Origin: Anaerosalibacter massiliensis
GTDB lineage: Bacteria; Bacillota; Clostridia; Tissierellales; Sporanaerobacteraceae
Direction: 5' to 3'
NCBI GenBank assembly: GCA_000751555.1
Contig: CCEZ01000010.1
Coordinates: forward strand, 1 to 40,276
Length of the DNA stretch: 40,276 nucleotides
Shown: positions 1 through 10,205 of the stretch, in pieces
Position numbering within the stretch: position 1 is the stretch's first letter
Layout: each line of letters opens with the position of its first letter
Notes under the pieces: model-generated
What the model was told of the DNA's origin: nothing
The model's database searches: none
The model's input: only the letters and a program-made list of their open reading frames with translations
Made by a program: the position numbers and the translations under genes

Positions 1-22
1 TTCTTTTTTTGCTGACTTATAT

Positions 23-51
23 ACTATACCATTAATAAAATATTTTGTCAA
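23..51 (-). promoter_or_regulatory. Sigma-A promoter firing out of the left edge (second of a tandem pair)
   Basis: On the minus strand the -35 is TTGACA (51 to 46), followed by a 17-nt spacer and TATAGT (28 to 23). An A-rich tract with a repeated GAAGAAAAAT lies just upstream of the -35 and resembles an UP element. It points out of the window, away from the origin. With the promoter 97 bp upstream it forms a tandem pair typical of rRNA operons. The downstream gene is not in the window, so the rRNA link is an inference. Confidence 0.75.
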
Positions 52-119
52 CATTTTTCTTCATTTTTCTTCAAAAAATTTTAGATTGCTTTAAGTTTCA
101 AATTAAGCAACTGTTTTCT

Positions 120-148
120 ATTATACAGGCATGTTTAATATATGTCAA
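120..148 (-). promoter_or_regulatory. Perfect-consensus sigma-A promoter firing left (first of a tandem pair)
   Basis: On the minus strand TTGACA (148 to 143) is separated by exactly 17 nt from TATAAT (125 to 120), a full match to both consensus boxes. It starts just past the sigB stop codon and fires away from sigB and the origin. It cannot serve any gene inside the window, so it must drive whatever lies to the left. Confidence 0.8.
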
Positions 149-162
149 TAGTTTTAATTATT

Positions 163-954
163 TTAACTTAAAGTTTTATTCATTTCTTTTCTAAACTTTT
201 CAATGACATTTTTCTCTATTCTAGAAACAGTCATTTGAGATATTCCTAGTTTTTCTGCAATAGAAATTTGAGTCCTTTTATTAAAATACCTATCTACAAG
301 TATTTGCTTTTCCATATCACTTAAGTTTTTCATAGTTCTTAGTACAAAATCATTATTCTCAACTTTATCAAAGTAAATATCGTCTTCTCCTATTAGTTCT
401 GCTAAATTTACATCTTTATCATCATTATTAGAGTCATAACTTACATCTAAAGATTGAGGGGTATATACTTTACTGGCTTCCATTGCCTCCAAAACTTCCT
501 CAGTAGTAGAGTTTAAATACTCCGCTATATCTTCTACTGTAGGCGAACGCTGTAATCTTTGACTAAGTATTTCTTTAGAGTTATTTATTTTCTTTGAAAG
601 TTCTTGTATTCTCCTAGGAACTCTTATAGTCCAACCTTTATCTCTAAAATGCTTTTTTATTTCTCCTATAATGGTAGGTGTTACAAAACTTGAAAATTTA
701 AAACCTTTGTCCACATCAAATCTATCTACAGCATATATTAGACCTATAGAAGCTACTTGATATATATCTTCATAGTCTATTCCCCTATTAGCATACTTTT
801 TAGATAGTATTTCTGCTATATAGAGATGTCTTTCTATTAACTCTTTCCTTATATTTAAATCTCCATTTCTCTTATATTCTTGAAATAAAACTTTTGTATC
901 AATATCTTTTATATCATCAAAGTTCCTCTTTTTACTTAAACCTTGATTAGTCAT
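163..954 (-). CDS. sigB: RNA polymerase sigma factor, SigB/SigF/SigG family, probably SigB
   Basis: Alternative sigma-70 family factor of about 263 residues that would direct RNA polymerase to stress promoters. Region 2 has the typical YEDIYQVASIGLIYAVDRFD stretch, followed by region 3 with RVPRRIQELSKKI. A C-terminal region 4 helix-turn-helix (ISIAEKLGISQMTVSRIEKN) would read the -35 box. The VPRR stretch and the rsbV-rsbW genes directly upstream favour SigB over forespore SigF, but the families are close. Translation probably starts at 954, because an AGAGG sits 9 nt before it; the ATG at 963 abuts that site. The gene overlaps the rsbW end by 8 nt, suggesting translational coupling. No intrinsic terminator is evident after it. 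Confidence 0.88.
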   Translation of the reverse strand: MTNQGLSKKRNFDDIKDIDTKVLFQEYKRNGDLNIRKELIERHLYIAEILSKKYANRGIDYEDIYQVASIGLIYAVDRFDVDKGFKFSSFVTPTIIGEIKKHFRDKGWTIRVPRRIQELSKKINNSKEILSQRLQRSPTVEDIAEYLNSTTEEVLEAMEASKVYTPQSLDVSYDSNNDDKDVNLAELIGEDDIYFDKVENNDFVLRTMKNLSDMEKQILVDRYFNKRTQISIAEKLGISQMTVSRIEKNVIEKFRKEMNKTLS

Positions 955-1321
955 CAATACCATCCTCTATTTTTTTTATCATTTTTATTCCTCTACTTGT
1001 AAATTCTACTTGATCCATTAAAGAGCTTATTATTAATATTCCCAATTCTTTTTCTTTAGCATTTTCTTGAGAACTATCTATTTCATCCGATACATTTTCT
1101 ACAAACATTACTAATTTATTTTTATAAAGCTCATATTCAATATTTAAAATTTCTGATCTTCCCATTGCATTTATACAAGCTTCAGATATTGCCACCTTAA
1201 TATCTTCTATATCATCAATGCTTAATTTAGCTTCATTTCCTATAGAAGAAGTGGTGAGTCTAACAACCCCTACATAATTTGGCTTACTTGGAATTGTAAG
1301 TTTAATAAAATCCTTATCCAT
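947..1321 (-). CDS. rsbW: Anti-sigma factor, serine-protein kinase RsbW type
   Basis: Small GHKL-fold ATPase of 124 residues that binds and holds its sigma factor, and is released when it binds or phosphorylates the RsbV-type antagonist. The N-box motif EACINA is at residues 47-52, and a KELGILIISSLMDQVEF segment near the C-terminus matches the usual ATP-lid region. The ATG at 1321 is preceded by AAGGAGTG at a 6-nt distance; the upstream GTG at 1330 lies inside that site, so the shorter start is preferred. It lies between rsbV and sigB. At 124 residues it is shorter than the roughly 160 of Bacillus RsbW. Confidence 0.87.
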   Translation of the reverse strand: MDKDFIKLTIPSKPNYVGVVRLTTSSIGNEAKLSIDDIEDIKVAISEACINAMGRSEILNIEYELYKNKLVMFVENVSDEIDSSQENAKEKELGILIISSLMDQVEFTSRGIKMIKKIEDGIDD

Positions 1322-1326
1322 TTTTT

Positions 1327-1644
1327 TCACTCCTTGATTATAAATACCTTATCCAATCCAGTAATATCAAATAATTTTCTAATATTCGATTTCAAATTTA
1401 TAATAATTACATCATTATCTTTTTCTTTGACCCTTTTCAAAATACTAATTAAAACACCTAATCCAGTACTATCAATATAGTCCAATTTCTCACCATTTAT
1501 TAGCAAATCTGTTTCTTTCTCTTTTAAAGATTTCAAAAGCTTTTCTTTTAATTCTGGAGATGTATATATATCTACTTCTCCAGATGGATTAACAACCCAA
1601 ATGTTCTTCTCTTCATCATATTTTATATTCACATCTAATGCCAT
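1327..1644 (-). CDS. rsbV: Anti-anti-sigma factor, RsbV-type STAS domain
   Basis: Single STAS domain of 105 residues. The conserved phosphorylation motif DSTGLG is at residues 58-63, with Ser59 as the expected site for RsbW. Unphosphorylated RsbV binds RsbW and frees the sigma factor. It is first of a tight three-gene operon rsbV-rsbW-sigB; a good AAGGAGG precedes its ATG and a sigma-A-type promoter lies upstream. No phosphatase (RsbP, RsbU or RsbZ type) lies in the window, so the stress-sensing input must be elsewhere. SpoIIAA is the main alternative identity. Confidence 0.87.
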   Translation of the reverse strand: MALDVNIKYDEEKNIWVVNPSGEVDIYTSPELKEKLLKSLKEKETDLLINGEKLDYIDSTGLGVLISILKRVKEKDNDVIIINLKSNIRKLFDITGLDKVFIIKE

Positions 1645-1681
1645 AAGACGACCTCCTTAATACCCTTATAGTATTGAATTA

Positions 1682-1710
1682 ATTGTATAATAAAAAAAAA
1701 TTAATGTAAA
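1682..1710 (-). promoter_or_regulatory. Sigma-A-type promoter for rsbV-rsbW-sigB
   Basis: On the minus strand TTTACA (1710 to 1705), 17-nt spacer, TACAAT (1687 to 1682): one mismatch in each box. It lies between the gyrA terminator and rsbV, so the sigma operon is probably transcribed separately from gyrA. No convincing sigma-B-type autoregulatory promoter is seen here. Confidence 0.6.
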
Positions 1711-1729
1711 GCATTTTACTAGGTATTAT

Positions 1730-1773
1730 TAAATAAAATAAGCATACTTAATTAAGTATGCTTATTTTATTTA
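1730..1773 (-). terminator. Intrinsic terminator of gyrA overlapping its stop codon
   Basis: A perfect 44-nt palindrome centred between 1751 and 1752, whose core reads AAGCATACTTAA on one arm. The gyrA stop codon (1771-1773) is the outermost base pairs. The AT-rich outer arm supplies the U-rich tail on the minus strand, so the palindrome can serve as hairpin and tail together. Confidence 0.75.
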
Positions 1774-4197
1774 TTCTTCTTCAACATATTTAGCTACAGC
1801 TACAACTTCATCATTATCTTTTATCTTCATCAATGTAACTCCTTGAGTATTTCTGCCCATTTCTGATATATCTCTTACATTTAATCTTATGATAGTCCCA
1901 CAGTTAGAAATAATCATAATTTCGTCTTCCTTATCTACTACTTTAGCAGAAACTAACGGACCAGTTTTTTCTTTAATATTATATGTCTTCAGTCCCTTCC
2001 CACCTCTAGTTTGAGGTCTATATTCATCTAATGGAGTTCTTTTACCATATCCATTGCTACTAATTACTAATAAATCTTTTCCCTTTTCTACTAAATCCAT
2101 TCCTACTACTTTATCTCCCTTATTTAGATTTATACCTTTTACTCCCATAGCAGTTCTACCCATCTGTCTTACATCACTTTCTTTAAATCTAATAGCCATT
2201 CCTTTTGATGTTACAATGATTAGTTCTTCTTTTCCATCTGTTTTCTTTACACTTATTAATTCATCATCATCCCTTAATCCTATAGCAATCAAACCAGTTT
2301 TTCTTATATTTTTAAAATGTTCAAATTTAGTTTTTTTAATAATACCTTCTTGAGTAACAAATACTAGGTTATTTTCTGGCTCATATTCACTTATAGGAAT
2401 TACTGCATTTATCTTTTCTTCACCTGTTAAATTTAAAAGATTGACTATAGCCATACCTTTAGATTGTCTTCTACCTTCTGGAATTTCATAAGCTTTTAAG
2501 GAGTGAACTCTTCCTTTATTGGTAAAAAATAATATAGTATCATGAGTTGATGTAATAAATAGATGTTCAACAAAATCTTCTTCTCTTGTAGTCAAAGCAG
2601 CTACTCCTCTACCACCTCTTTTTTGAAGTCTATAGGTGTTTTCTGGAATTCTTTTTATATATCCAAAATGTGTTAATGTAATTATTACATCTTCTTTTTT
2701 AATCATATCTTCTATATTAATTTCATCTTCTGATGGCATTATCATAGTTCTTCTTTCGTTGCCATATTTTTCTTTTATTTCTAATAACTCCTCTTTTATT
2801 ATTTCATATACTAAACTTTCACTTGCAAGTATTTCTTTTAATCTATTTATTTCTTTTATTAGTTCCTCATATTCCTCTTCTATCTTTCCTCTTTCAAGAC
2901 CAGTAAGCCTTCTAAGTCTCATATCCAATATAGCTTGAGATTGTTTTTCAGAAAGACCAAAACTAGACATAAGCTTATCTTTAGCTGTTTTATCATCTTT
3001 TGAATTTCTAATTATGCTTATTACTTCATCTATATGATCTAATGCAATTTTTAAACCTTCTAATATATGGGCTCTGTCTTCTGCCTTTTTTAATTCATAT
3101 TTAGTTCTTCTAACTATTATTTCTTTCTGAAATTTTAAATAATGGGTTAACATTTCCTTTAAATTCAATATTTTAGGCTCATCATTAACTAATGCAAGCA
3201 TTATAACACTAAATGTATCTTGTAATTGGGTCTGTTTATATAAATTATTTAATACTACTTTTGGAATAGTATCTCTTTTTAATTCAATTACTATTCTCAT
3301 ACCTTCTCTATCTGATTCATCTCTTAAGTCTGAGATTCCTTCTATTTTTTTATCTCTTACAAGATCCGCTATCTTTTCTATTAATCTTGCTTTATTTACT
3401 TGATAAGGAAGTTCTGTGATTATAATTCTATTTCTTCCTTTTCCAAATTCTTCTATTTCTGTGTTAGCCCTTACTATTACTTTACCTCTACCTGTTCTAT
3501 AAGCAGATTTTATTTCTTCAATTCCCATTATTATACCAGAAGTAGGGAAATCTGGTCCTTTTATAATTTCTATTAGAGCATCTATATCTATATGTGGATC
3601 ATTTATAATAGCTAATATACCATCTATTACTTCACATAGGTTATGAGGAGGAATACTAGTTGCCATACCTACTGCAATACCTGATGAACCATTTACCAAA
3701 AGATTAGGAAATCTACTTGGAAGCACTATAGGCTCTTTTAAAGACTCATCAAAATTTAATCCATAATCAATTGTATCTTTATTTATATCTCTAAGCATTT
3801 CTGTTGCAAGTTTTGTCATTTTCACTTCTGTATAACGCATAGCCGCTGCACTATCCCCATCTACAGAACCAAAGTTTCCATGACCATCTACAAGAGGATA
3901 TCTAGTATTGAAATCTTGAGCAAGTCTTACCATAGCATCATATACAGAGGTATCTGAATGAGGATGATATTTACCTAAAACATCACCGACAACTCTGGCA
4001 GATTTTCTATATTGTTTCTCTGGAGAAAGTCCTAATTCATTCATAGCATAAAGTATTCTTCTATGAACTGGTTTTAATCCATCCCTTACATCTGGCAATG
4101 CTCTGCTAACTATAACACTCATTGCATAATCTAAATAGGACTTCTTCATTTCTTCTTCAATATTTACTACTACAACATTATTTTCTTCCTTATCCAT
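1771..4197 (-). CDS. gyrA: DNA gyrase subunit A
   Basis: Breakage-reunion subunit of the type II topoisomerase that introduces negative supercoils, 808 residues, the normal length. The catalytic Tyr is Y122 in AAMRYTE. A GyrA box, KRGGRG, near residue 526 starts the C-terminal DNA-wrapping domain and separates it from topoisomerase IV ParC. The start has GGGAGG a few nucleotides upstream. The quinolone-resistance region reads [13 protein letters not shown]: residue 81, normally glycine, is serine (codon TCA at 3957-3955), residue 83 is Thr and residue 87 Asp. Unlike the usual gyrB-gyrA pair, it is separated from gyrB by a peptide transporter. Confidence 0.98.
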   Translation of the reverse strand: MDKEENNVVVVNIEEEMKKSYLDYAMSVIVSRALPDVRDGLKPVHRRILYAMNELGLSPEKQYRKSARVVGDVLGKYHPHSDTSVYDAMVRLAQDFNTRYPLVDGHGNFGSVDGDSAAAMRYTEVKMTKLATEMLRDINKDTIDYGLNFDESLKEPIVLPSRFPNLLVNGSSGIAVGMATSIPPHNLCEVIDGILAIINDPHIDIDALIEIIKGPDFPTSGIIMGIEEIKSAYRTGRGKVIVRANTEIEEFGKGRNRIIITELPYQVNKARLIEKIADLVRDKKIEGISDLRDESDREGMRIVIELKRDTIPKVVLNNLYKQTQLQDTFSVIMLALVNDEPKILNLKEMLTHYLKFQKEIIVRRTKYELKKAEDRAHILEGLKIALDHIDEVISIIRNSKDDKTAKDKLMSSFGLSEKQSQAILDMRLRRLTGLERGKIEEEYEELIKEINRLKEILASESLVYEIIKEELLEIKEKYGNERRTMIMPSEDEINIEDMIKKEDVIITLTHFGYIKRIPENTYRLQKRGGRGVAALTTREEDFVEHLFITSTHDTILFFTNKGRVHSLKAYEIPEGRRQSKGMAIVNLLNLTGEEKINAVIPISEYEPENNLVFVTQEGIIKKTKFEHFKNIRKTGLIAIGLRDDDELISVKKTDGKEELIIVTSKGMAIRFKESDVRQMGRTAMGVKGINLNKGDKVVGMDLVEKGKDLLVISSNGYGKRTPLDEYRPQTRGGKGLKTYNIKEKTGPLVSAKVVDKEDEIMIISNCGTIIRLNVRDISEMGRNTQGVTLMKIKDNDEVVAVAKYVEEE

Positions 4198-4250
4198 TCT
4201 CTAACCTCCCTAAACAGTGTCCAACTAAGGAATTTACCTTAATTTATTAT

Positions 4251-4259
4251 ATTATATCA
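4251..4259 (-). promoter_or_regulatory. Extended -10 promoter candidate for gyrA
   Basis: On the minus strand TGA-TATAAT forms an extended -10 element ending 54 nt before the gyrA ATG. No clear -35 is present at 17 nt. A duplicated 10-mer, TCTAACCTCC on the plus strand, occurs at the gyrA ribosome-binding site and again at about 4287-4296, which leaves an orphan Shine-Dalgarno-like GGAGGTTAGA upstream of this promoter with no start codon behind it. Confidence 0.4.
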
Positions 4260-4350
4260 TATTTCAATTCCTATTTATAATTATTGTCTAACCTCCTATA
4301 TTTTAACACTATTTTAAATCTTTAAATATATATTAACTGTTTAAGGAAGT

Positions 4351-5193
4351 TTAATCTGTGTTATTGGGAGCTAATGATTCTCTTAGTATGTCACCAATTA
4401 TATTAAAGCTAAGAACTGTAAGTAATATTAATAAACCTGGAAATATAGCTAAATATGGAGCTTCTTCTATGTACTCTTGAGCATTTCTAAGCATACTTCC
4501 CCAAGAAGAATAAGGTTCTACTACACCTAATCCCAAAAAACTTAGAGAAGATTCCATAAGTATTGAAGTAGCTACATTTATAGTTGATGAAACAATAACT
4601 GTAGACATGAGATTAGGTATTATATGTTTAAATATAACCCAAAAATGACTTGCTCCTAATAGTTTTGAGCTGAGAACATATTCTCTTTCTTTAATAGATA
4701 AAGTCTCTGATCTTACTACTCTAGCTACACCCATCCATCCAAATAATCCTATAATCAATATAACACTAATAATTCCTGGTTTGAAATGAGCATTTATTAT
4801 TAATATTATAAAAAAGCTAGGTATACTCATAAGTATATCAATTATTCTCATAACAATACTATCAACCATTCCACCAAAATATCCACTAATAGCTCCAACT
4901 AATGTTCCTATAGTTATGGATATAATCATAGATAAAAATCCTACTGTTAAAGATACCCTTCCTCCATAAAGAGCTCTTGTAAAATAATCTCTCCCTAAAT
5001 CATCAGTACCAAATATATGTCTTGAGTTTGGTCTTAATAATTTATTTGTTATATTTATTTCATTAGGGTCATAAGGAGAAAAATTTGCTAAAACAGAAAC
5101 AATAATGAGTAGAATTATTATCCCAATGTATAAGTAATTAATTTTATTTCTTTCTAAATATAATTTAAAATTATCAAATATTCTTTTGTTCAT
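4351..5193 (-). CDS. Peptide/nickel-type ABC transporter permease, DppC/OppC family
   Basis: Inner-membrane permease of 280 residues, one half of the channel of an oligopeptide-type importer. It has an N-terminal membrane helix, a conserved HIFGTDDLGRDYFTR stretch typical of OppC/DppC, and several further helices. The EAA loop that contacts the ATPase reads EREYVLSSKLLGASHFWVIF. It starts with ATG after TAGGTGAT and lies 8 nt downstream of the partner permease, so the two are co-translated. The substrate cannot be read from the sequence; dipeptides, oligopeptides and nickel are all possible in this family. Confidence 0.9.
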   Translation of the reverse strand: MNKRIFDNFKLYLERNKINYLYIGIIILLIIVSVLANFSPYDPNEINITNKLLRPNSRHIFGTDDLGRDYFTRALYGGRVSLTVGFLSMIISITIGTLVGAISGYFGGMVDSIVMRIIDILMSIPSFFIILIINAHFKPGIISVILIIGLFGWMGVARVVRSETLSIKEREYVLSSKLLGASHFWVIFKHIIPNLMSTVIVSSTINVATSILMESSLSFLGLGVVEPYSSWGSMLRNAQEYIEEAPYLAIFPGLLILLTVLSFNIIGDILRESLAPNNTD

Positions 5194-5201
5194 ATTATCA
5201 C

Positions 5202-6146
5202 CTACAAACTAATTCTTGGATCAACTAAAGAATAGCATATGTCTGAAATTAAATTACCTAAAACTAACATTATTGATGACATCATAGTTATAGCCATTAT
5301 AACTGGATAATCAAAATTAAATATTGAACTTACTCCAAGCTTCCCCATTCCTGGCCATCCAAAAATTGTTTCAGTAATGAAAGCACCAGATACTAATGAT
5401 GGCAAATTCATCCCAAGTATTGTTATCATTGGTAGTAAAGAGTTTCTTAAAATATGGCTATAGAAAATTTGTCTTTGACTTATTCCTTTAGATTTTGCAG
5501 TTTTTACATAGCTTTCTTTCATTTCATCTATTAATCTTGCTCTTATATATCTAGTTAAAATGGCAGTATTAGGATAACTTAATACAATACTTGGCATTAT
5601 TCCATGCTTCATTAAATCCAATATAGAATAAACTCCAATAGTTCTCATTCCTATGCTTGGAAGTAGTTTTAACTTCATAGAAAAAATATATATTAATATC
5701 ATTGCAAACCAAAAGCTAGGAATAGAAATACCTATATAACATATCTTACTAATGAGATTATCTATAAATTTATCCTTGTGAATAGCCGAAGCTATACCTA
5801 ATAAAATAGACAATATTATTGAAATTAATAAAGATATTCCCATGAGACCAATAGTTGGAAGAAATCTTTCACTAATTTCTTTAGATACTGGCTGATAATT
5901 AATAAATGAGTATCCCAAATCTCCTCTTAAAATGTTTTTAATCCAATAAAAATATTGAACGTATATAGGTTTATCCAGCCCAAGATTAGCTCTAGTTCTT
6001 TCAATTTGTTCATGAGTCATTTGGGGAGTAATAAATACCTTTACCGGATCTCCTGGTGTAAGTCTTATTATAAAAAAAGATATAAAAGATATAAAAATAA
6101 GAATAGGTATAGCTTGAATTATTCTTCTTACTGTATATCTAGCCAT
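5202..6146 (-). CDS. Peptide/nickel-type ABC transporter permease, DppB/OppB family
   Basis: Permease of 314 residues. The N-terminal helix is followed by FFIIRLTPGDPVKVF, the hallmark of the DppB/OppB family. The EAA loop is ESYVKTAKSKGISQRQIFY, and the C-terminus ends in VDPRISL, also typical. RBS AGGAG precedes the ATG. It is the first permease after the binding-protein gene and is separated from it by a 91-nt gap that contains a hairpin. Confidence 0.92.
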   Translation of the reverse strand: MARYTVRRIIQAIPILIFISFISFFIIRLTPGDPVKVFITPQMTHEQIERTRANLGLDKPIYVQYFYWIKNILRGDLGYSFINYQPVSKEISERFLPTIGLMGISLLISIILSILLGIASAIHKDKFIDNLISKICYIGISIPSFWFAMILIYIFSMKLKLLPSIGMRTIGVYSILDLMKHGIMPSIVLSYPNTAILTRYIRARLIDEMKESYVKTAKSKGISQRQIFYSHILRNSLLPMITILGMNLPSLVSGAFITETIFGWPGMGKLGVSSIFNFDYPVIMAITMMSSIMLVLGNLISDICYSLVDPRISL

Positions 6147-6185
6147 TTATACATTCTCCTATAATTAGATTTTATAAATTAAATA

Positions 6186-6214
6186 TACTAGCCTAACATT
6201 TTGTCAGGCTAGTA
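6186..6214 (-). terminator. Hairpin between binding-protein and permease genes, probable partial terminator
   Basis: A 9-bp stem (6186-6194 with 6206-6214, core CTAGCC/GGCTAG) and an 11-nt loop. On the minus strand it is followed by an AT-rich stretch (TATTTAATTT) rather than a clean T-run. This fits a leaky terminator or an mRNA-stabilising stem that keeps the binding protein more abundant than the permeases, a common arrangement in such operons. The role is inferred. Confidence 0.5.
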
Positions 6215-6237
6215 AAAAGAGGTATAGTATTTTTCTG

Positions 6238-7845
6238 CTATTCAGTTAAATAAAGTTTTGATAAATCTTCAAACATAAAAATTGGCACTGTTTTAGCTTC
6301 TTCTACTCCTCCAACTTTTTTATCTACAGAAACAAGAGCTTTTGGATAACAAATTGGATATTGGATCATATCATCCATTATTTCTTTTTGAATTTCTTCA
6401 TACATTGTTTTTCTCTTTTCTTCATTTACTTCTATAGCAGCTTCTTCCCATTTCTTATCAAGCTCTACATTTTTATATTGTGCAAAGTTATAAGGTCCTT
6501 CCTTAGTAAAAATTAGTTTATAACTATCTGGCTCTTGTCCCATTACATATCCATTAAATACTAGATCAAAATCAGTACTAGAAGGATCTAATAATTTTTG
6601 ATAAAAAGCCCCTCTTTCTAAAGGTAATAGTTCTATTTCTATTCCTATCTCCTTTAATCTTTGTTGAATTACTAAGGCTTGATTTTGTTGCTCTTTAGAA
6701 CCATTTATATATCCAAGAGTAAGCTTAATATTTTCCACTCCAGCTTCCTTTAATAATTTTTTTGCTTTTTCAGCATTGTAGTCATAATGCTCAACATCTT
6801 CAGTATAATATAATGTATCTGATGCTAATACTGTATATGCTGGTTCTGCATATTTAGTAGAGTTATATCCACCATTTATAAGTTCTTCTTTATCTATCCC
6901 ATATGCAATAGCTTGTCTTACTTTTTTATCTTTTAATGCCTCACTATTTAATTTGAATGCCATATAATTTAACATACCTTCATCAAAACCGAATACATTA
7001 AAATTTCCCTCTTTCTCATATTTTTCATAAGTTTCAAAATCTATATATCTTGTAGATATTTCTCCATTTTCAAATGCAACTTTCTCGGAATTTGGATCTG
7101 ATATAATTCTAAAAACTACTTCGTCCAAATGCGGTTTTCCACCATGATAATCATCAAATCTTTCTAACACAACACTCTCACCTTTTTTCCATTCTTTAAT
7201 TTTAAAAGGTCCACTTCCAATAGGTTTCTGATTTTTTTCACTTTTTTCAAAATTTTCTTCTCCTTCAAATATATGTTTAGGTATAGGGGATAATCCTGAA
7301 ATGGTGCTTAAAAAAGGCACTGAAACTTTATTTAATACAAGCTTTACTGTTAAATTATCTACCTTTTCAACTTTAACTGGTTCTCCACCTATTATGAAAT
7401 TTTGATATGAATTAGCATTTTGCTTCTCATCTACTATTTTTTGAAAAGTAAATACTAAATCGTCCGCTGTTAAATTTTCTCCATCATGCCATTTTAAATT
7501 ATCTTTTAATTTTATTGTGTAAATTAAATTATCATCAGAAATACTTACATTTTCAGCTAGATAATATCTTATATCTTCTCCATCTTTTACAAATAATGGA
7601 TCAAACAATCCATTATTTATAGTCATAGTAGATCTATCTGTTGCATAAAACGGATGTAAAACTTTTGGATCATCACCTACGCTCAATATAATTCTTCCAC
7701 CTTCTGATATTTTTTCACTCTTTTCTTCTTCTGTTTTTTTCACAGCATCTTTGGTCTTTTCAGAAACGTTTTCCTTATTGCTACAACCTACACTCAATAC
7801 TAAAACTAATGCAAATAATAATACTAATCCCTTTTTTATATTCAC
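6238..7845 (-). CDS. Extracellular solute-binding lipoprotein, family 5 (peptide/nickel type)
   Basis: Binding protein of 535 residues that captures the substrate of the adjacent permeases. The N-terminal signal peptide has a hydrophobic core and the lipobox LSVGC, so Cys21 is predicted to be lipidated. A low-complexity Lys/Glu linker follows (about residues 22-50), then the family-5 fold with the recognisable LKWHDGENLTADDLVFTF and IGSGPFKIKEW stretches. Translation starts at GTG 7845 after GGGAGG. The gene follows the gyrB terminator. No ATPase genes (DppD/DppF type) lie beside it, so energising subunits must be encoded elsewhere. Confidence 0.93.
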   Translation of the reverse strand: MNIKKGLVLLFALVLVLSVGCSNKENVSEKTKDAVKKTEEEKSEKISEGGRIILSVGDDPKVLHPFYATDRSTMTINNGLFDPLFVKDGEDIRYYLAENVSISDDNLIYTIKLKDNLKWHDGENLTADDLVFTFQKIVDEKQNANSYQNFIIGGEPVKVEKVDNLTVKLVLNKVSVPFLSTISGLSPIPKHIFEGEENFEKSEKNQKPIGSGPFKIKEWKKGESVVLERFDDYHGGKPHLDEVVFRIISDPNSEKVAFENGEISTRYIDFETYEKYEKEGNFNVFGFDEGMLNYMAFKLNSEALKDKKVRQAIAYGIDKEELINGGYNSTKYAEPAYTVLASDTLYYTEDVEHYDYNAEKAKKLLKEAGVENIKLTLGYINGSKEQQNQALVIQQRLKEIGIEIELLPLERGAFYQKLLDPSSTDFDLVFNGYVMGQEPDSYKLIFTKEGPYNFAQYKNVELDKKWEEAAIEVNEEKRKTMYEEIQKEIMDDMIQYPICYPKALVSVDKKVGGVEEAKTVPIFMFEDLSKLYLTE

Positions 7846-7900
7846 AAAACCCGCCTCCCTTTTGTCTATAATTTTTATTGCTACAATTTAAATGATAAAT

Positions 7901-7942
7901 GAAAAATGCTGTATTTGGAAATAAAATTTTCAAATACAGCAT
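7901..7942 (-). terminator. Intrinsic terminator of gyrB
   Basis: A perfect 12-bp stem (ATGCTGTATTTG at 7906-7917 with its complement at 7931-7942) and a 13-nt loop. On the minus strand a TTTTTC run follows directly. It lies 21 nt after the gyrB stop and separates gyrB from the transporter operon. Confidence 0.85.
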
Positions 7943-7962
7943 CCTAAAATTATTATTTTTAT

Positions 7963-9903
<1,941 letters not shown>

Positions 9904-9910
9904 CTAAAAA

Positions 9911-10183
9911 TTAAAGAAATTGATTAATTGATTTGTTCATTTCGTTATTTCTTTTAAATAGAGTCCTAGATGAAATATTTGATGTATATATAGTATTATT
10001 TGTAATAATATAGGTTTTTATTTCTTTTTCACTTATTTGTTCTGGATTATATATATTTCCCTCTTTTTTCATTCTATTTATAAATTTTTTAGTTCCATAT
10101 GAAGATAGAGAACTTTCTTTATCTATAATAGCTATAATATCTTTTATAGGTATTGTGAAATTTTTTCCAATATGGAGAAACAT
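9911..10183 (-). CDS. remB: RemB/YaaB-like protein, DUF370 family
   Basis: Small protein of 90 residues starting MFLHIGKNFTIPIKDIIAII, which matches the DUF370 family found between recF and gyrB in Firmicutes. In Bacillus subtilis the homologue RemB regulates extracellular-matrix genes. The C-terminal half diverges from the family and is rich in Asn and Ile. RBS AAGGGG precedes the start. A function here cannot be shown beyond family and position. Confidence 0.8.
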   Translation of the reverse strand: MFLHIGKNFTIPIKDIIAIIDKESSLSSYGTKKFINRMKKEGNIYNPEQISEKEIKTYIITNNTIYTSNISSRTLFKRNNEMNKSINQFL

Positions 10184-10205
10184 TTTTATCTAACCCCTTC
10201 TTTTA

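Noticed and set aside
1661-1670. Sigma-B-like -10 (GGGTAT on the minus strand) before rsbV
   Set aside because: Transcription from it would begin inside the rsbV ribosome-binding site, and no fitting -35 lies 13-17 nt upstream.
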